From: Kitasatospora papulosa
GTDB taxonomy: Bacteria > Actinomycetota > Actinomycetes > Streptomycetales > Streptomycetaceae
DNA: 50,530 nucleotides
Direction: 5' to 3'
Assembly: GCF_000717245.1 (NCBI RefSeq)
Contig: NZ_JNYQ01000022.1
Coordinates: forward strand, 1 to 50,530
Each line of letters starts with the position of its first letter. Positions within the stretch are counted from its first letter, which is position 1. The notes beneath the pieces were generated by a model. It was not told the DNA's origin, made no database searches, and saw only the letters and a list, made by a program, of their open reading frames with translations. Positions 13,567 to 22,940 of this stretch are shown in pieces. The translations under genes and the position numbers were made by a program.

Positions 13567-16383
13567 ATGAACAGCAAGGATCACGATTCCCGCCTCCCGG
13601 CGGAGGCCCGCGCACGTGCCCTCATCGACCAGCAGCTGACTGCCGCAGGTTGGGCGGTACAGGACCGCAAGGCGATGAACCTGTTCGCGGGCGAGCTCGG
13701 CGTGCACGGCGTCGCGGTGCGCGAGGTCGTCATGGCACCGGGCCACGGCCGGGTCGACTACCTGCTGTACGTGGAAAAGAAGGTCGTCGGGGTCATCGAG
13801 GCCAAACCGCAGGGCACGACCCTGTCAGGCGTGGAGTGGCAGTCAGCGATGTACGCCACCGGCCTGCCGCCGGAGCATCGCAAGCGTGCGCACACGGTGG
13901 GTGATCGCATCCCGTTCGTGTTCGAGGCCTCCGGGTCGGAAACTCATTTCACCAACGGCTACGACCCCGAGCCGCGTGCCCGGAAGATCTTCAACTTTCC
14001 TAAGCCGGCCACCCTCACGCGAATAGTTCGGGAGACCCAGGACGATCCCGCCTTCCCGACCTGGCGAGCAAAGGTGCGGCGCATGCCGCCTCTGAACGTG
14101 GAACGGCTGCGGCCCGCGCAGACCGAAGCGATCTCCAAGACCGAAGCATCACTGGCGGCCCAACGTGCAGACCGGTCGCTGATCCAGATGGCCACCGGTG
14201 CGGGCAAGACGCACACCGCCGTAACCCTGTCCTACCGACTGCTCAAGCACGCAGGGTTCAAGCGGGTGCTGTTCCTGGTCGACCGCAACAACCTGGCCAA
14301 GCAGACCGCTGGTGAGTTCAGCAACTACGAGACCCCAGACGACGGCCGGAAGTTCACCGAGCTGTACTCGGTCCAGCGCCTGACCCGTCTGGGAATGCTG
14401 GAGTCCTCGAACGTGGTGATCTCCACGATCCAGCGCGTCTATTCCGTGCTGCGCGGCAAGGACGTCCCCGAGGGCGACGACCCGACGCTGGACAGCTTCG
14501 TGCCGGACGCTCCGGTCGAGATCGCCTACAACAGGGACTTGCCGCCGGAGTCGTTCGACCTGGTGATCGTGGACGAGGCCCACCGCTCCATCTACGGGGT
14601 GTGGAAGGGCGTCCTGGAGTACTTCGACGCCCACATCCTGGGGCTGACGGCCACGCCAGGCAAGCAGACGTTCGCGTTCTTCCGCCAGAACCTCGTCTCG
14701 CAGTACACCTACACCGAATCGGTGGCCGACTGCGTGAACGTGGACTTCGACATCTACCGCATCAAGACGGAAATCTCGGAGAACGGCGCGACGATCGAGG
14801 CCGGCACGTTCGTGCCCAAGGTCGACCGCCGCACCCGCATCCAGCGCATCGAGGCCGTCGACGAGGACGTCAAGTACAAGAAGAGCCAGCTGGACCGGGC
14901 GGTGCAGAACCCCAACCAGATCCGCACCGTCCTGGAAACCTTCCGCGACCGGCTGTTCACCGAGATCTTCCCCGGCCGCACTGCGGTCCCCAAGACGCTC
15001 ATCTTCTGCAAGGACGACGCGCACGCCGAGGAGGTCGTCACCCAGGTGCGGCAGGTCTTCGGCAAGGGCAACGACTTCGCCGCAAAAATCACCTACCAGG
15101 CCAAGGACCCTGAGGGCCACCTGCAGGCCTTCCGCTCCTCCGCGAGGCTGCGGATCGCGGTCACGGTGGACATGATCGCCACCGGTACCGACGTCAAGCC
15201 GCTGGAGTGCGTGTTCTTCATGCGCGACGTCCGCTCGGCGCAGTACTTCGAGCAGATGAAGGGCCGCGGGGCGCGCACGATGCCCAAGCCCGACTTCCAG
15301 GCCGTCACCCCCGATGCCCAGACGAGCCCGGTCGCACGCGAGAAGACGAGGTTCGTCATCATCGACGCCATCGGCGTCACCGAGCACGACTTCGTGGACC
15401 CGCCGCTGATGCGCAAGAAGGGCATCAGCCTGGAAAAGCTCCTGGGCAAGGCCGCAAGCCTCACGATCACCGAGGACGAGACCGCAACCCTGGCCTCCCG
15501 CCTGGCAGCCCTGGAGCTCCAGGTCACCTCTGCCGAGCGGGCCGAGCTCGACAAGGTCGCCGGCCAACCCCTCAAGGAGATCGTCAAGAAGCTGGTCGAG
15601 GCCTGCGACCCCGAGGAGCAGGCCGAAGCCGTCGCTGCTGCCGACGAAGGCGTGGACCCTCAACAGGTGGTCGACGACCTGCTCGAAAAGGCCATCACCC
15701 CGCTGGCGGCCAACCCCGAGCTGCGTACGCGCATCATGGAACTGCGCCGCCAGCACGACCAGATCATCGACGACACCAACCCCGACACCCTGCTCGAGGC
15801 CTACGGCGTCGGCGCCGAGGACAAGGCCCGCGAGATCGTCACGGACTGGCGCGCCTACCTGGACGAGCACCGCAGCGAGATCTCCGCGATCCAGGTCCTG
15901 CAGCAGGCCGAGGAATCCGGTACCAAGTCTGCCGGGAGCACGTTCGCCGAGATCAAGGAACTGGCCGACCGGATCGCCCGCCCGCCGCACCAGTGGACCC
16001 CGCAGCGGCTGTGGGAGGCCTACGAGCAGGTGGAGAAAGGCCGCGTCCGACCGAACACAAAGGCCCAGGTCACGGACCTGGTATCCCTGCTGCGCTTTAC
16101 CCTTACGGGTGACGACGAGCTGGTGCCGTACGCGGACAAGGTCCACGAGCAGTACCAGGGCTGGCTACGGCAGCAGGAGCAGGCCGGCGTCGTCTTCACC
16201 GAGACACAGAAGTGGTGGCTGGACAACATGGCGGACGTGATCGCCTCCTCGGCCGGGATCGACGTCGACCAGCTCGACGGTGCCCCGTTCGACGAGCGCG
16301 GCGGCATCGACGGCGCCGTACGTGACCTGGGTGCCCAGGTCGGCACCCTCCTCGAGACCCTGAACAAGGAGCTGACCGCGTGA
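13567..16383 (+). CDS. hsdR: type I restriction endonuclease subunit R
   Basis: The 938-residue motor/nuclease subunit shows a PD-(D/E)xK nuclease site at D64, E78-x-K80 (GRVDYLLYV, GVIEAKP), the helicase Walker A QMATGAGKTHT, DEAH box (IVDEAHRS), motif III GLTATP, and motifs V-VI (VTVDMIATGTDV, QMKGRGAR). Residues 730-930 form the helical C-terminal region that docks on the methylase, as in EcoEI/EcoKI-like HsdR. It translocates unmethylated DNA using ATP and cuts it at a distance. The start at 13567 was chosen because GAGGAA lies just upstream. It leads the operon hsdR-hsdS-GIY-YIG-hsdM, and its stop overlaps hsdS by 4 bases. Confidence 0.95.
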   Translation: MNSKDHDSRLPAEARARALIDQQLTAAGWAVQDRKAMNLFAGELGVHGVAVREVVMAPGHGRVDYLLYVEKKVVGVIEAKPQGTTLSGVEWQSAMYATGLPPEHRKRAHTVGDRIPFVFEASGSETHFTNGYDPEPRARKIFNFPKPATLTRIVRETQDDPAFPTWRAKVRRMPPLNVERLRPAQTEAISKTEASLAAQRADRSLIQMATGAGKTHTAVTLSYRLLKHAGFKRVLFLVDRNNLAKQTAGEFSNYETPDDGRKFTELYSVQRLTRLGMLESSNVVISTIQRVYSVLRGKDVPEGDDPTLDSFVPDAPVEIAYNRDLPPESFDLVIVDEAHRSIYGVWKGVLEYFDAHILGLTATPGKQTFAFFRQNLVSQYTYTESVADCVNVDFDIYRIKTEISENGATIEAGTFVPKVDRRTRIQRIEAVDEDVKYKKSQLDRAVQNPNQIRTVLETFRDRLFTEIFPGRTAVPKTLIFCKDDAHAEEVVTQVRQVFGKGNDFAAKITYQAKDPEGHLQAFRSSARLRIAVTVDMIATGTDVKPLECVFFMRDVRSAQYFEQMKGRGARTMPKPDFQAVTPDAQTSPVAREKTRFVIIDAIGVTEHDFVDPPLMRKKGISLEKLLGKAASLTITEDETATLASRLAALELQVTSAERAELDKVAGQPLKEIVKKLVEACDPEEQAEAVAAADEGVDPQQVVDDLLEKAITPLAANPELRTRIMELRRQHDQIIDDTNPDTLLEAYGVGAEDKAREIVTDWRAYLDEHRSEISAIQVLQQAEESGTKSAGSTFAEIKELADRIARPPHQWTPQRLWEAYEQVEKGRVRPNTKAQVTDLVSLLRFTLTGDDELVPYADKVHEQYQGWLRQQEQAGVVFTETQKWWLDNMADVIASSAGIDVDQLDGAPFDERGGIDGAVRDLGAQVGTLLETLNKELTA

Positions 16384-17732
16384 CGCCTGAGTTTCAGACC
16401 GTCGGCGAGATCGCAGCGGTCGATTCTGGTCCCGCCTTCAAGAGCGCCCACTTCGGTGGACCAGACGAAGGAATCCGGCTGCTGCGAGGTGACAACATCG
16501 AACCTGGGGCGCTGCGCTGGGCGGGGACGAGGACCTGGCCTGAGTCGATGCTTCCAGGGTATGAGCACCTGGCAATTAAGGAGGGGGATCTTATCCTTGG
16601 GATGGACCGCCCGCTCATCTCCGCGGGTCTCAAGCTCGCTCGGGCTCGCCCCAGTGACCTTCCCGCACTACTCGTCCAGCGAGTCGCCCGAATTCGGCCC
16701 CACTCGATCAACGGCGCTTACCTCTACCACTGGCTCAGCGGTTTTGAGTTCCAACAGCACCTCAATGGGTCAGCCACTGGAACTCAGCTGCCACACGTGA
16801 ACCTGAAGAGTATTAAACAATTTAAGGTCCCGCGTTTCAGTGAAGCCGCCGAAGCGCGGATCGTCGAGGTGCTGGAGGACCACCTCTCCCGCCTCGACGC
16901 GGGCGTCGACTACCTCAATGCCGCGCGTCGTCGCTGTGCCCTGTACGAGGACGCCACGATTATGCGTGCCTTGGGTAGCACGGAGAGTCGCCAGGACGGT
17001 GTCGAGCAGATCATCAACGGACACCTTCCTGCCCTTGCAGAGGGGTGGTCCTGGCAGACCCTGGGGGAAGTCGCTGATGTCGTCGGCGGGGTCACGAAGG
17101 ATGCAAAGAAGCAGTCCGACCCTTCCTACATCGAGGTCCCGTACCTGCGCGTAGCTAACGTCCAGCGCGCCCGGTTGGACCTTGAGAACGTGACAACGCT
17201 CCGCGTACCGCCCGCCAAGGCTGAAGCACTGCGCCTGCTAAAGGGCGACGTCCTGATGAACGAGGGTGGAGACCGGGACAAGCTCGCTCGCGGGTGGGTC
17301 TGGGACGGACAGATTGAAGGGTGCATCCACCAGAACCATGTCTTCCGCGTGCGACCGCGCGACGACATGCGATCGGAGTGGCTGGCCTGGTGCGCCAACA
17401 CCTACGGTGCACGCTGGGCCCAGAGACACGGTAAGCAGAGCGTCAACCTCGCCTCGATCAGTCTCAAGGTCATCAAGACCATGCCGATCCCAGTTCCCCC
17501 CTTGCCGGATCAGGACGAGCGGCTGGCTCAGATTCATGAGGTGGTCAGCCGGAGCCGTCGCCTCATCGGAGAGGTGGAGACTGGGCTCGCACGCGCAGAC
17601 AGGCTGCGCCGCTCACTTCTGACCGCAGCGTTCTCCGGTCGTCTGACCGGTGCGGCCTCCGACGTCGAGCGGGTCGAAGAGATCGCCGCTGATGTCGTCG
17701 AGGCTGAGGCTCCTGAAGGTGTGCTGTTCTGA
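16380..17732 (+). CDS. hsdS: type I restriction specificity subunit S
   Basis: The 450-residue subunit has the classic two-half layout: target-recognition domain 1 (about 1-155), a conserved spacer helix (about 160-190: ARIVEVLEDHLSRLDAGVDYL), target-recognition domain 2 (about 215-375), and a second conserved helix (about 380-420, ending LTAAFSGRLTG). Each half contributes one part of a bipartite recognition sequence, which cannot be read from the protein. It starts with GTG overlapping the hsdR stop (GTGA) and ends in a TGATG junction with the GIY-YIG gene. The first recognition domain has more A+T-rich codons than the flanking genes, consistent with exchange of specificity. Confidence 0.93.
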   Translation: MTPEFQTVGEIAAVDSGPAFKSAHFGGPDEGIRLLRGDNIEPGALRWAGTRTWPESMLPGYEHLAIKEGDLILGMDRPLISAGLKLARARPSDLPALLVQRVARIRPHSINGAYLYHWLSGFEFQQHLNGSATGTQLPHVNLKSIKQFKVPRFSEAAEARIVEVLEDHLSRLDAGVDYLNAARRRCALYEDATIMRALGSTESRQDGVEQIINGHLPALAEGWSWQTLGEVADVVGGVTKDAKKQSDPSYIEVPYLRVANVQRARLDLENVTTLRVPPAKAEALRLLKGDVLMNEGGDRDKLARGWVWDGQIEGCIHQNHVFRVRPRDDMRSEWLAWCANTYGARWAQRHGKQSVNLASISLKVIKTMPIPVPPLPDQDERLAQIHEVVSRSRRLIGEVETGLARADRLRRSLLTAAFSGRLTGAASDVERVEEIAADVVEAEAPEGVLF

Positions 17733-18700
17733 TGGCGGGCAAGCAGGTGCGTTTGTTCCTGGTGGACGGCAAGGCCGGTGGTCTGACGACTGCGGAAATC
17801 ATGACGTGGACCGGGCAGCTCCTCAAGGGAGCCCGCAAGGACCTGGCGCGTATCCGGGAGCGCAAGGAGGCGCAGAAGACCGGCGTCTACATCCTGTTGG
17901 GTGAGGACGAGGAGACCGGGAAGACCAAGGCGTACATCGGGCAGTCGGACAACGTCGCCAAGCGGCTGAGCACGCACGACCAGAACAAGGACTTCTGGTC
18001 GGAGGTCGTGGTCATCGCCTCAAAGGACTCCAACCTGACCAGCGCGCACGTGCGCTGGCTGGAGTCGAAGCTGATCGGCATGGCCAAGGCGATCGGCCGG
18101 GTGCCACTGGAAAACGGCAACGAGCCCACAGGCGGTGCGGACCTGCCCGAGGCGGACGCTTCGGACATGGAGGAGTTCGTCCGTCAGCTGGAGATCCTGC
18201 TGCCGGTCCTGGGCGTGGACGTGCTGCGTGGCAGGGCTACCCGCACGGTTGTCGGTGCTCCCGACGCCGCGCAGACTGCGCCTGCTGGGTCTGGTGACTC
18301 GCTACCGGTCACCGAGTCCGAGCCGGACCCTGCGGCAGAGGACTCCCCGGTGTTCCACCTGTTGCAGATGCCCGGTGCTCAGGCGCAGGTTGTCGACGGA
18401 GAGTTCACGGTTCTGGCCGGCTCTGAGGTGGCCGCGGAGATGCCGGACCGTTCCAACTACAAGGCTTCGTCGGCCAAGCAGTACAAGGTTCGTCAGGGCC
18501 AGCACCGGGCCCTGGTCGCGGACGGGTCGATCGCCGTCGGCCCGGACGGGACCGCCCGTCTGACCCGTGACGTCGTGTTCGGCTCCCCGTCAGCCGCTGG
18601 AGCGGTCATCGCTGGACGGGTGTCCATGAACGGGCGGATCAGCTGGATCACCGAGGACAACGTCACCTACGCCTTCTGGGAGTCCGGCAGCCCAAGCTGA
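17732..18700 (+). CDS. GIY-YIG nuclease-family protein with C-terminal DUF4357
   Basis: The 322-residue protein contains a GIY-YIG fold at about 48-120: GVY (51-53), YIG (68-70), the conserved Arg in AKRL (R78) and a Glu in LESKL (E111), so the usual catalytic set is present. A disordered linker follows (about 145-235), then a DUF4357-like domain (about 240-312: SNYKASSAKQYKVRQGQ, then VFGSPSAAGAVIAGR). GIY-YIG/DUF4357 proteins occur beside restriction-modification and phage-defence genes. The gene overlaps the hsdS stop by one base and precedes hsdM by 60 bases, so it sits inside the type I operon. It may be an accessory nuclease or a regulator of the complex; which is unknown. Confidence 0.85.
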   Translation: MAGKQVRLFLVDGKAGGLTTAEIMTWTGQLLKGARKDLARIRERKEAQKTGVYILLGEDEETGKTKAYIGQSDNVAKRLSTHDQNKDFWSEVVVIASKDSNLTSAHVRWLESKLIGMAKAIGRVPLENGNEPTGGADLPEADASDMEEFVRQLEILLPVLGVDVLRGRATRTVVGAPDAAQTAPAGSGDSLPVTESEPDPAAEDSPVFHLLQMPGAQAQVVDGEFTVLAGSEVAAEMPDRSNYKASSAKQYKVRQGQHRALVADGSIAVGPDGTARLTRDVVFGSPSAAGAVIAGRVSMNGRISWITEDNVTYAFWESGSPS

Positions 18701-18760
18701 CCGGCCCCAGGAATCTATTCATCTTGCAGGGCGTATGCCTTGGGCAGGGAAGGAAACAAC

Positions 18761-20233
18761 GTGGCGGACACTCGTCGGCTGGTAGACAAACTGTGGACGT
18801 ACGCGGGGGTGCTGCGGGACGCCGGGGTGGGCGTGCTGGAGTACACCGAGCAGCTGACCTATCTGCTCTTTTTGAAGATGGCGCACGAGCGTGCCCACCG
18901 GCCGCTCAAGCCTGAGCAGATTGTCCCCGAGGAGTACTCCTGGCAGCGCCTGTTGGACACCGAGGGGGTGGCCCTGGAGACCCAGTACACGCTGATCCTG
19001 CAGGGGCTGGGCCGCCAGCCGGGCATGTTGGGCACGATCTTCCGCAAGGCGCAGAACCGGGTGCAGGACCCGGCGATCCTCAAGCGGCTGATCCATGACC
19101 TGATCAACAAGGAGACATGGTCGGGTGGCGGTGATCTCAACGGCGACGCCTACGAGGCTCTCCTGTCCAAGGGCGCCAGCGACAAGGGGTCGGGCGCGGG
19201 CCAGTACTTCACGCCGCGGTCGGTCATTTCCGCGATCGTCGATGTCGTGCGGCCCACCGTGGAGGACACGGTGGTCGACCCGGCCTGCGGCACGGGTGGG
19301 TTCCTGCTGGGCGCCCACGAGTACGCCTCCCAGGACGCCGCGCGCATGAACCCCGAGCAGCGTCAGCACCTCAAGGCGTCGTTCGTGCACGGCGTGGAAA
19401 TCGTTGACGGCACCGCACGCCTGGCTGCCATGAACCTGCTGCTGCACGGCATGGGTGACGCCAAGGGCAAGTCGCTGATCGAGGTCAAGGATGCCCTGAT
19501 CGACGACCCCGGTAGGCGCTGGTCGGTGGTATTGGCCAACCCGCCCTTCGGCACGAAGTCCTCTATCACGATGGTGGGCGCCGACAGCAAGGAGGCCCGC
19601 GAGGACCGGGAGGTCGAGCGCCACGACTTTGTGGTCACTACGAGCAACAAGCAGCTCAACTTCCTGCAGCACATCATGACGATCCTGGACATCAACGGCC
19701 GAGCCGCGGTAGTGCTGCCGGACAACGTGCTGTTCGAGGGCGGGGTCGGCGAGGCGCTGCGCCGACGTCTGCTGGACGACTTCGACCTGCACACGATCCT
19801 GCGTCTGCCCACCGGAGTGTTCTACGCCCAGGGGGTAAAGGCGAACGTGCTGTTCTTCGACAAGAAGCCGGCCAGTGAGACCCCATGGACCACCAGGACG
19901 TGGGTGTACGACCTGCGGACCAACCAACACTTCACGCCCAAGAAGAACCCACTGACCCGCGGGCACCTGGATGACTTCGTCCAGTCTGCCAAGCCCGGTC
20001 AGCCCCGCGAGGAGTCCGAGCGATTCAGGTCGTTCACCTACGACCAGCTGATCACCCGCGACAAGGTCAACCTGGACATCATCTGGCTTCGGGACGAGTC
20101 TCTTGAGGACCTCGACCACCTGCCTGCCCCCGACGTGATCGCCCGCGAGATCGTCGAAGACCTCACCGCTGCCCTGGAAGAGTTCGCGGCCGTCGCCGAT
20201 GCTCTGGAGGCCAAGGAAACAAGCGAGGCCTGA
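18761..20233 (+). CDS. hsdM: type I restriction modification methyltransferase subunit M
   Basis: The 490-residue N6-adenine methyltransferase has the helical N-terminal domain (1-120), the AdoMet motif DPACGTGGFL (173-182) and catalytic NPPF (260-263), followed by the rest of the methylase fold and a helical C-terminus that contacts HsdS. With HsdS it protects host DNA; with HsdR it forms the restriction complex. The GTG start at 18761 follows AAGGAA, and the homologous region begins at VADTRRLVDKLW, so an upstream in-frame codon was rejected. It closes the operon in an unusual order, with hsdM last. Confidence 0.94.
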   Translation: MADTRRLVDKLWTYAGVLRDAGVGVLEYTEQLTYLLFLKMAHERAHRPLKPEQIVPEEYSWQRLLDTEGVALETQYTLILQGLGRQPGMLGTIFRKAQNRVQDPAILKRLIHDLINKETWSGGGDLNGDAYEALLSKGASDKGSGAGQYFTPRSVISAIVDVVRPTVEDTVVDPACGTGGFLLGAHEYASQDAARMNPEQRQHLKASFVHGVEIVDGTARLAAMNLLLHGMGDAKGKSLIEVKDALIDDPGRRWSVVLANPPFGTKSSITMVGADSKEAREDREVERHDFVVTTSNKQLNFLQHIMTILDINGRAAVVLPDNVLFEGGVGEALRRRLLDDFDLHTILRLPTGVFYAQGVKANVLFFDKKPASETPWTTRTWVYDLRTNQHFTPKKNPLTRGHLDDFVQSAKPGQPREESERFRSFTYDQLITRDKVNLDIIWLRDESLEDLDHLPAPDVIAREIVEDLTAALEEFAAVADALEAKETSEA

Positions 20234-20271
20234 CCCTGCAGACCGCCTCGGAGGGCGCAGGGATGTCGACT

Positions 20272-20309
20272 GAAACCGGGTTTCACCGTCCCACTCGCTC
20301 AGGTGGGAC
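20272..20309 (+). terminator. tandem short hairpins after hsdM
   Basis: GAAACC-G-GGTTTC at 20272-20284 and GTCCCAC/GTGGGAC at 20288-20309 lie between hsdM and the 108-aa gene. They may terminate the hsd transcript or control the next gene. There is no U-run. Confidence 0.4.
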
Positions 20310-20348
20310 ACAATGTCCGGAGTCCAACTAACGCAAAGGTAAGTCGAA

Positions 20349-20675
20349 ATGACCATCACACAGGCCGACCTCAACGCCCTCAGCGTCGCCCACCCGAACC
20401 TGAGCGCGAACGGATACGGCTCAAGCGCCTTCGCCCCGAAGCCTGTCCGTCTCGACGAGGTTCAGGCTGCCTACGCCTGGATCGCTGAGCAGACCTGGCT
20501 GACTGTGCCGGCGGAGAGCTCCTCGTACGGCCTCAAGCATGCGATGGAGCGTGTGACTGGCATGTACGTCACGAACGGCGCGTTCATCGCCGCGGCGCTG
20601 CTGCACGCCCCGGCTGGCCTGGAGGTCAAGCTGGACGACCTGAACCCGGCGATCGGGATCAAGGTGGAGGGGTAA
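20349..20675 (+). CDS. small hypothetical protein downstream of the hsd operon
   Basis: The 108-residue protein starts behind AAAGGT. It looks like a folded globular domain: a mixed N-terminus, a helix near 33-48 (RLDEVQAAYAWIAEQTWL), a second helix (SYGLKHAMERVTG) and a C-terminal strand-rich end (LEVKLDDLNPAIGIKVEG). No catalytic motif is seen and I do not recognise the family. Following a restriction system on the same strand, it could be a control or anti-restriction-like partner, but that is only context. Confidence 0.7.
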   Translation: MTITQADLNALSVAHPNLSANGYGSSAFAPKPVRLDEVQAAYAWIAEQTWLTVPAESSSYGLKHAMERVTGMYVTNGAFIAAALLHAPAGLEVKLDDLNPAIGIKVEG

Positions 20676-20792
20676 CCCGGGCGGCGCCCTCAGACCCGCT
20701 GCGTCACCGCCTTCACGGGCGACACCGTTCGGCGTCGTCCAGTTCGGCGGTGCGGAGGGAGCCGGCGACCTTGTCCGGCATGTTGGGGTGCA

Positions 20793-22940
20793 GGTAAGAA
20801 CCCTGTCACCCGCCGCAAACAGCGGTGATCAGGGCTCCCCAGCATCTGCCGCGCACGTGGGTGCGACACCCTCGGACGTCAAGGCCACCGCCGCAACTGC
20901 CCGCCCTTCCCCACTCGTCTCTCCGGGTATGTCGCACCCGAGTCCCGGTCCTTCTCCGACTCCGCCCGCCTGGCCGCACTGCGCCCAGGACAGCACCCCG
21001 GATAACCCTGTCGGATGCCGAGGCATCCACGTCCCCGGCCACACTGCGTGTCTCGCCCACCTGGCCGTCAACGACCGCGCCACCTACCTGGCCGGATTGG
21101 CGCCCGGGGATGACATCGACCACCGCGGTACCACCTTCACCGACCCCCTACTCGCCGATCTCCTCAACGTCCTCCGGGACCCCGGCACAGACAACCTCCG
21201 ACTTGGTCGAGCTGATTTCGACTTGGCAACTTTCACCGGGTTCGTCCGGTTCGACTCGGCGACCTTCACAGGGGCTGCCTGGTTCCAGTCAGCAACCTTC
21301 CTCGGGCCCGCCTTTTTTGACTCGGTAACCTTCATCGAGCCCGCCTCGTTCAGCTCGGCGACCTTCACCGGGGACACCCGGTTCGAGTCGGCGACCTTCA
21401 CCAGGGCTGCCTGGTTCGACTCGGCGACCTTCACTGGGGACACCGCCTCGTTCAGCTCGGCGACCTTCACCGAGGACGCCTGGTTCGAGTCGGCGACCTT
21501 CACTGGGGACACCGCCTCGTTCAGCTCGGCGACCTTCACCGGGGACGCCCGATTCCACTCGGCGACCTTCACCGGAGACACCTGGTTCGAGTCGGCGACC
21601 TTCACCAGGGCTGCGTGGTTCGAGTCGGCGACCTTCCGAGCGGAATTTGTTTGCGAGGGTGTGTCTATCGGGGAAGACGCTCTTTTCCAGCGGGCTGTCT
21701 TTGAGCGGGCGAGCAGTTTCGGGCCGCTGGAGTGTGCAGGGCGGGTGCTGTTGTCCGGAGCGGAGTTCGCAGGCCCGGTGGTCGTTACGGTTGCTGCACG
21801 TCGTGTGGAGTGTCGGCGCACGCGTTGGTCAGCGACCGCTGAGCTGCGTCTGCGGTACGCCACGGTGGACTTCTCCCACGCGGTCTTCGAGTACCCCCTG
21901 ACGATCGCCGCAGAGGCCGGCCCGTTCGTCCTCACCGACGGGCGGGCGATGGCTGAGCAAGGGCTTGTCGGTGCGCCTGACACCGTCGTCAGGATCGCGT
22001 CGCTGCGTGGGGTGGACGCGGCGCACCTGGTCCTCGCCGGCGTCGATCTGTCGCGGTGCCTGTTCGTCGGCACCGTGCATCTGGATCAGCTCAGGCTGGA
22101 GGGTGCCTGTGTCTTCGACAGGGTTCCGCCCCCTGCCTGGGTAGGGCGGGGGCCGCGGTTCGCCGTGCGCCGCACGCTGGCTGAGGAACAGCACTGGAGG
22201 GCGGGCAGGCCGGGTGCGGCCCGAGGATGGAACACGGCCGTGCTCGGGGCTGGAGGTGTGGGACCGGCGCAGTTGGAACCGGTCTACCGGGCGCTGCGCA
22301 AGGCATTCGAGGACGGCAAGAACGAACCAGGGGCGGCGGACTTCTACTACGGCGAGATGGAGATGCGCCGGCACGACCGTGAGGGCACGACCCGTACCGA
22401 GCGCGGGCTGCTGCATGGCTACTGGGCCTTGTCCGGATACGGCCTGCGGGCCTCTCGGGCCGTGTACTGGCTCGCCGCCACCATGCTCGCCACAGTGGTG
22501 CTGCTGATGGGCTTCGGTATCGCCCAGGACACCCCGAAACAACAGGCGACCGGAACGATCCCGGCCGGCGGCGGCAAGGCCACCTTCGAGATCGACAAAG
22601 ACGATCCGCAGAACCCCAGTAGTGACAGGTTCACAGGGGAGCGCTTCGAGAAGGCGCTGAACGTCACGCTCAACTCGGTGGTGTTCCGCTCCTCTGGTCA
22701 GGACATGACCACCGCCGGTACGTACATCGAGATGGCCTCCCGCCTGACCGAGCCAGTCCTGTTGGGCCTCGCGGTCTTAGCGGTCCGCAACCGCGTCAAG
22801 CGCTGACCGACAGAGCTTTCGCTGACGCTACGAAAGGTCGGCTGGCACTCACTGAGGCGACGAGCACGCCGGGACTGCCCCAACCCACCAGATTCGAGGA
22901 CTGATCACAGCCGTTTGCGGCGGGTGACAGCGTTCTTACC
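20793..22940. mobile_element. inverted-repeat-bounded cassette carrying a pentapeptide protein
   Basis: Left (20793-20832) and right (22901-22940) ends are 40-bp inverted repeats with only three mismatches, sharing CTGTCACCCGCCGCAAAC. The 2.15-kb interior holds a single gene, the pentapeptide membrane protein, and no transposase. The right end abuts a Tn3 transposase 3' fragment. This looks like a non-autonomous cassette moved by an enzyme supplied elsewhere, or a gene bounded by extragenic repeats. No target duplication is obvious. Confidence 0.55.
20929..22806 (+). CDS. pentapeptide-repeat membrane protein
   Basis: The 625-residue protein starts with a Cys-containing cap domain (about 10-80: WPHCAQDSTPDNPVGCRGIHVPG). 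A run of A-T-F-T-x-x-x-x-F pentapeptides follows (about 95-250) that would form a right-handed beta helix. A mixed region comes next, then a helix near 480-520 that contains YRALRKAFEDGKNEPGAADFYYGEMEMRR, a sequence shared by many bacterial pentapeptide membrane proteins, and finally membrane segments near 545-565 and the C-terminus. The DNA repeats here in units of about 30 bases. The start was set at 20929 because the earlier in-frame codon lies in the bounding inverted repeat. Function is unknown; some pentapeptide proteins protect gyrase or act in signalling. Confidence 0.85.
   Translation: MSHPSPGPSPTPPAWPHCAQDSTPDNPVGCRGIHVPGHTACLAHLAVNDRATYLAGLAPGDDIDHRGTTFTDPLLADLLNVLRDPGTDNLRLGRADFDLATFTGFVRFDSATFTGAAWFQSATFLGPAFFDSVTFIEPASFSSATFTGDTRFESATFTRAAWFDSATFTGDTASFSSATFTEDAWFESATFTGDTASFSSATFTGDARFHSATFTGDTWFESATFTRAAWFESATFRAEFVCEGVSIGEDALFQRAVFERASSFGPLECAGRVLLSGAEFAGPVVVTVAARRVECRRTRWSATAELRLRYATVDFSHAVFEYPLTIAAEAGPFVLTDGRAMAEQGLVGAPDTVVRIASLRGVDAAHLVLAGVDLSRCLFVGTVHLDQLRLEGACVFDRVPPPAWVGRGPRFAVRRTLAEEQHWRAGRPGAARGWNTAVLGAGGVGPAQLEPVYRALRKAFEDGKNEPGAADFYYGEMEMRRHDREGTTRTERGLLHGYWALSGYGLRASRAVYWLAATMLATVVLLMGFGIAQDTPKQQATGTIPAGGGKATFEIDKDDPQNPSSDRFTGERFEKALNVTLNSVVFRSSGQDMTTAGTYIEMASRLTEPVLLGLAVLAVRNRVKR

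Noticed and set aside
21240..21640. Tandem DNA repeats near 21.2-21.6 kb as a separate repeat element.
   Set aside because: They are the codons of the pentapeptide repeats and stay in frame; explained by the protein.
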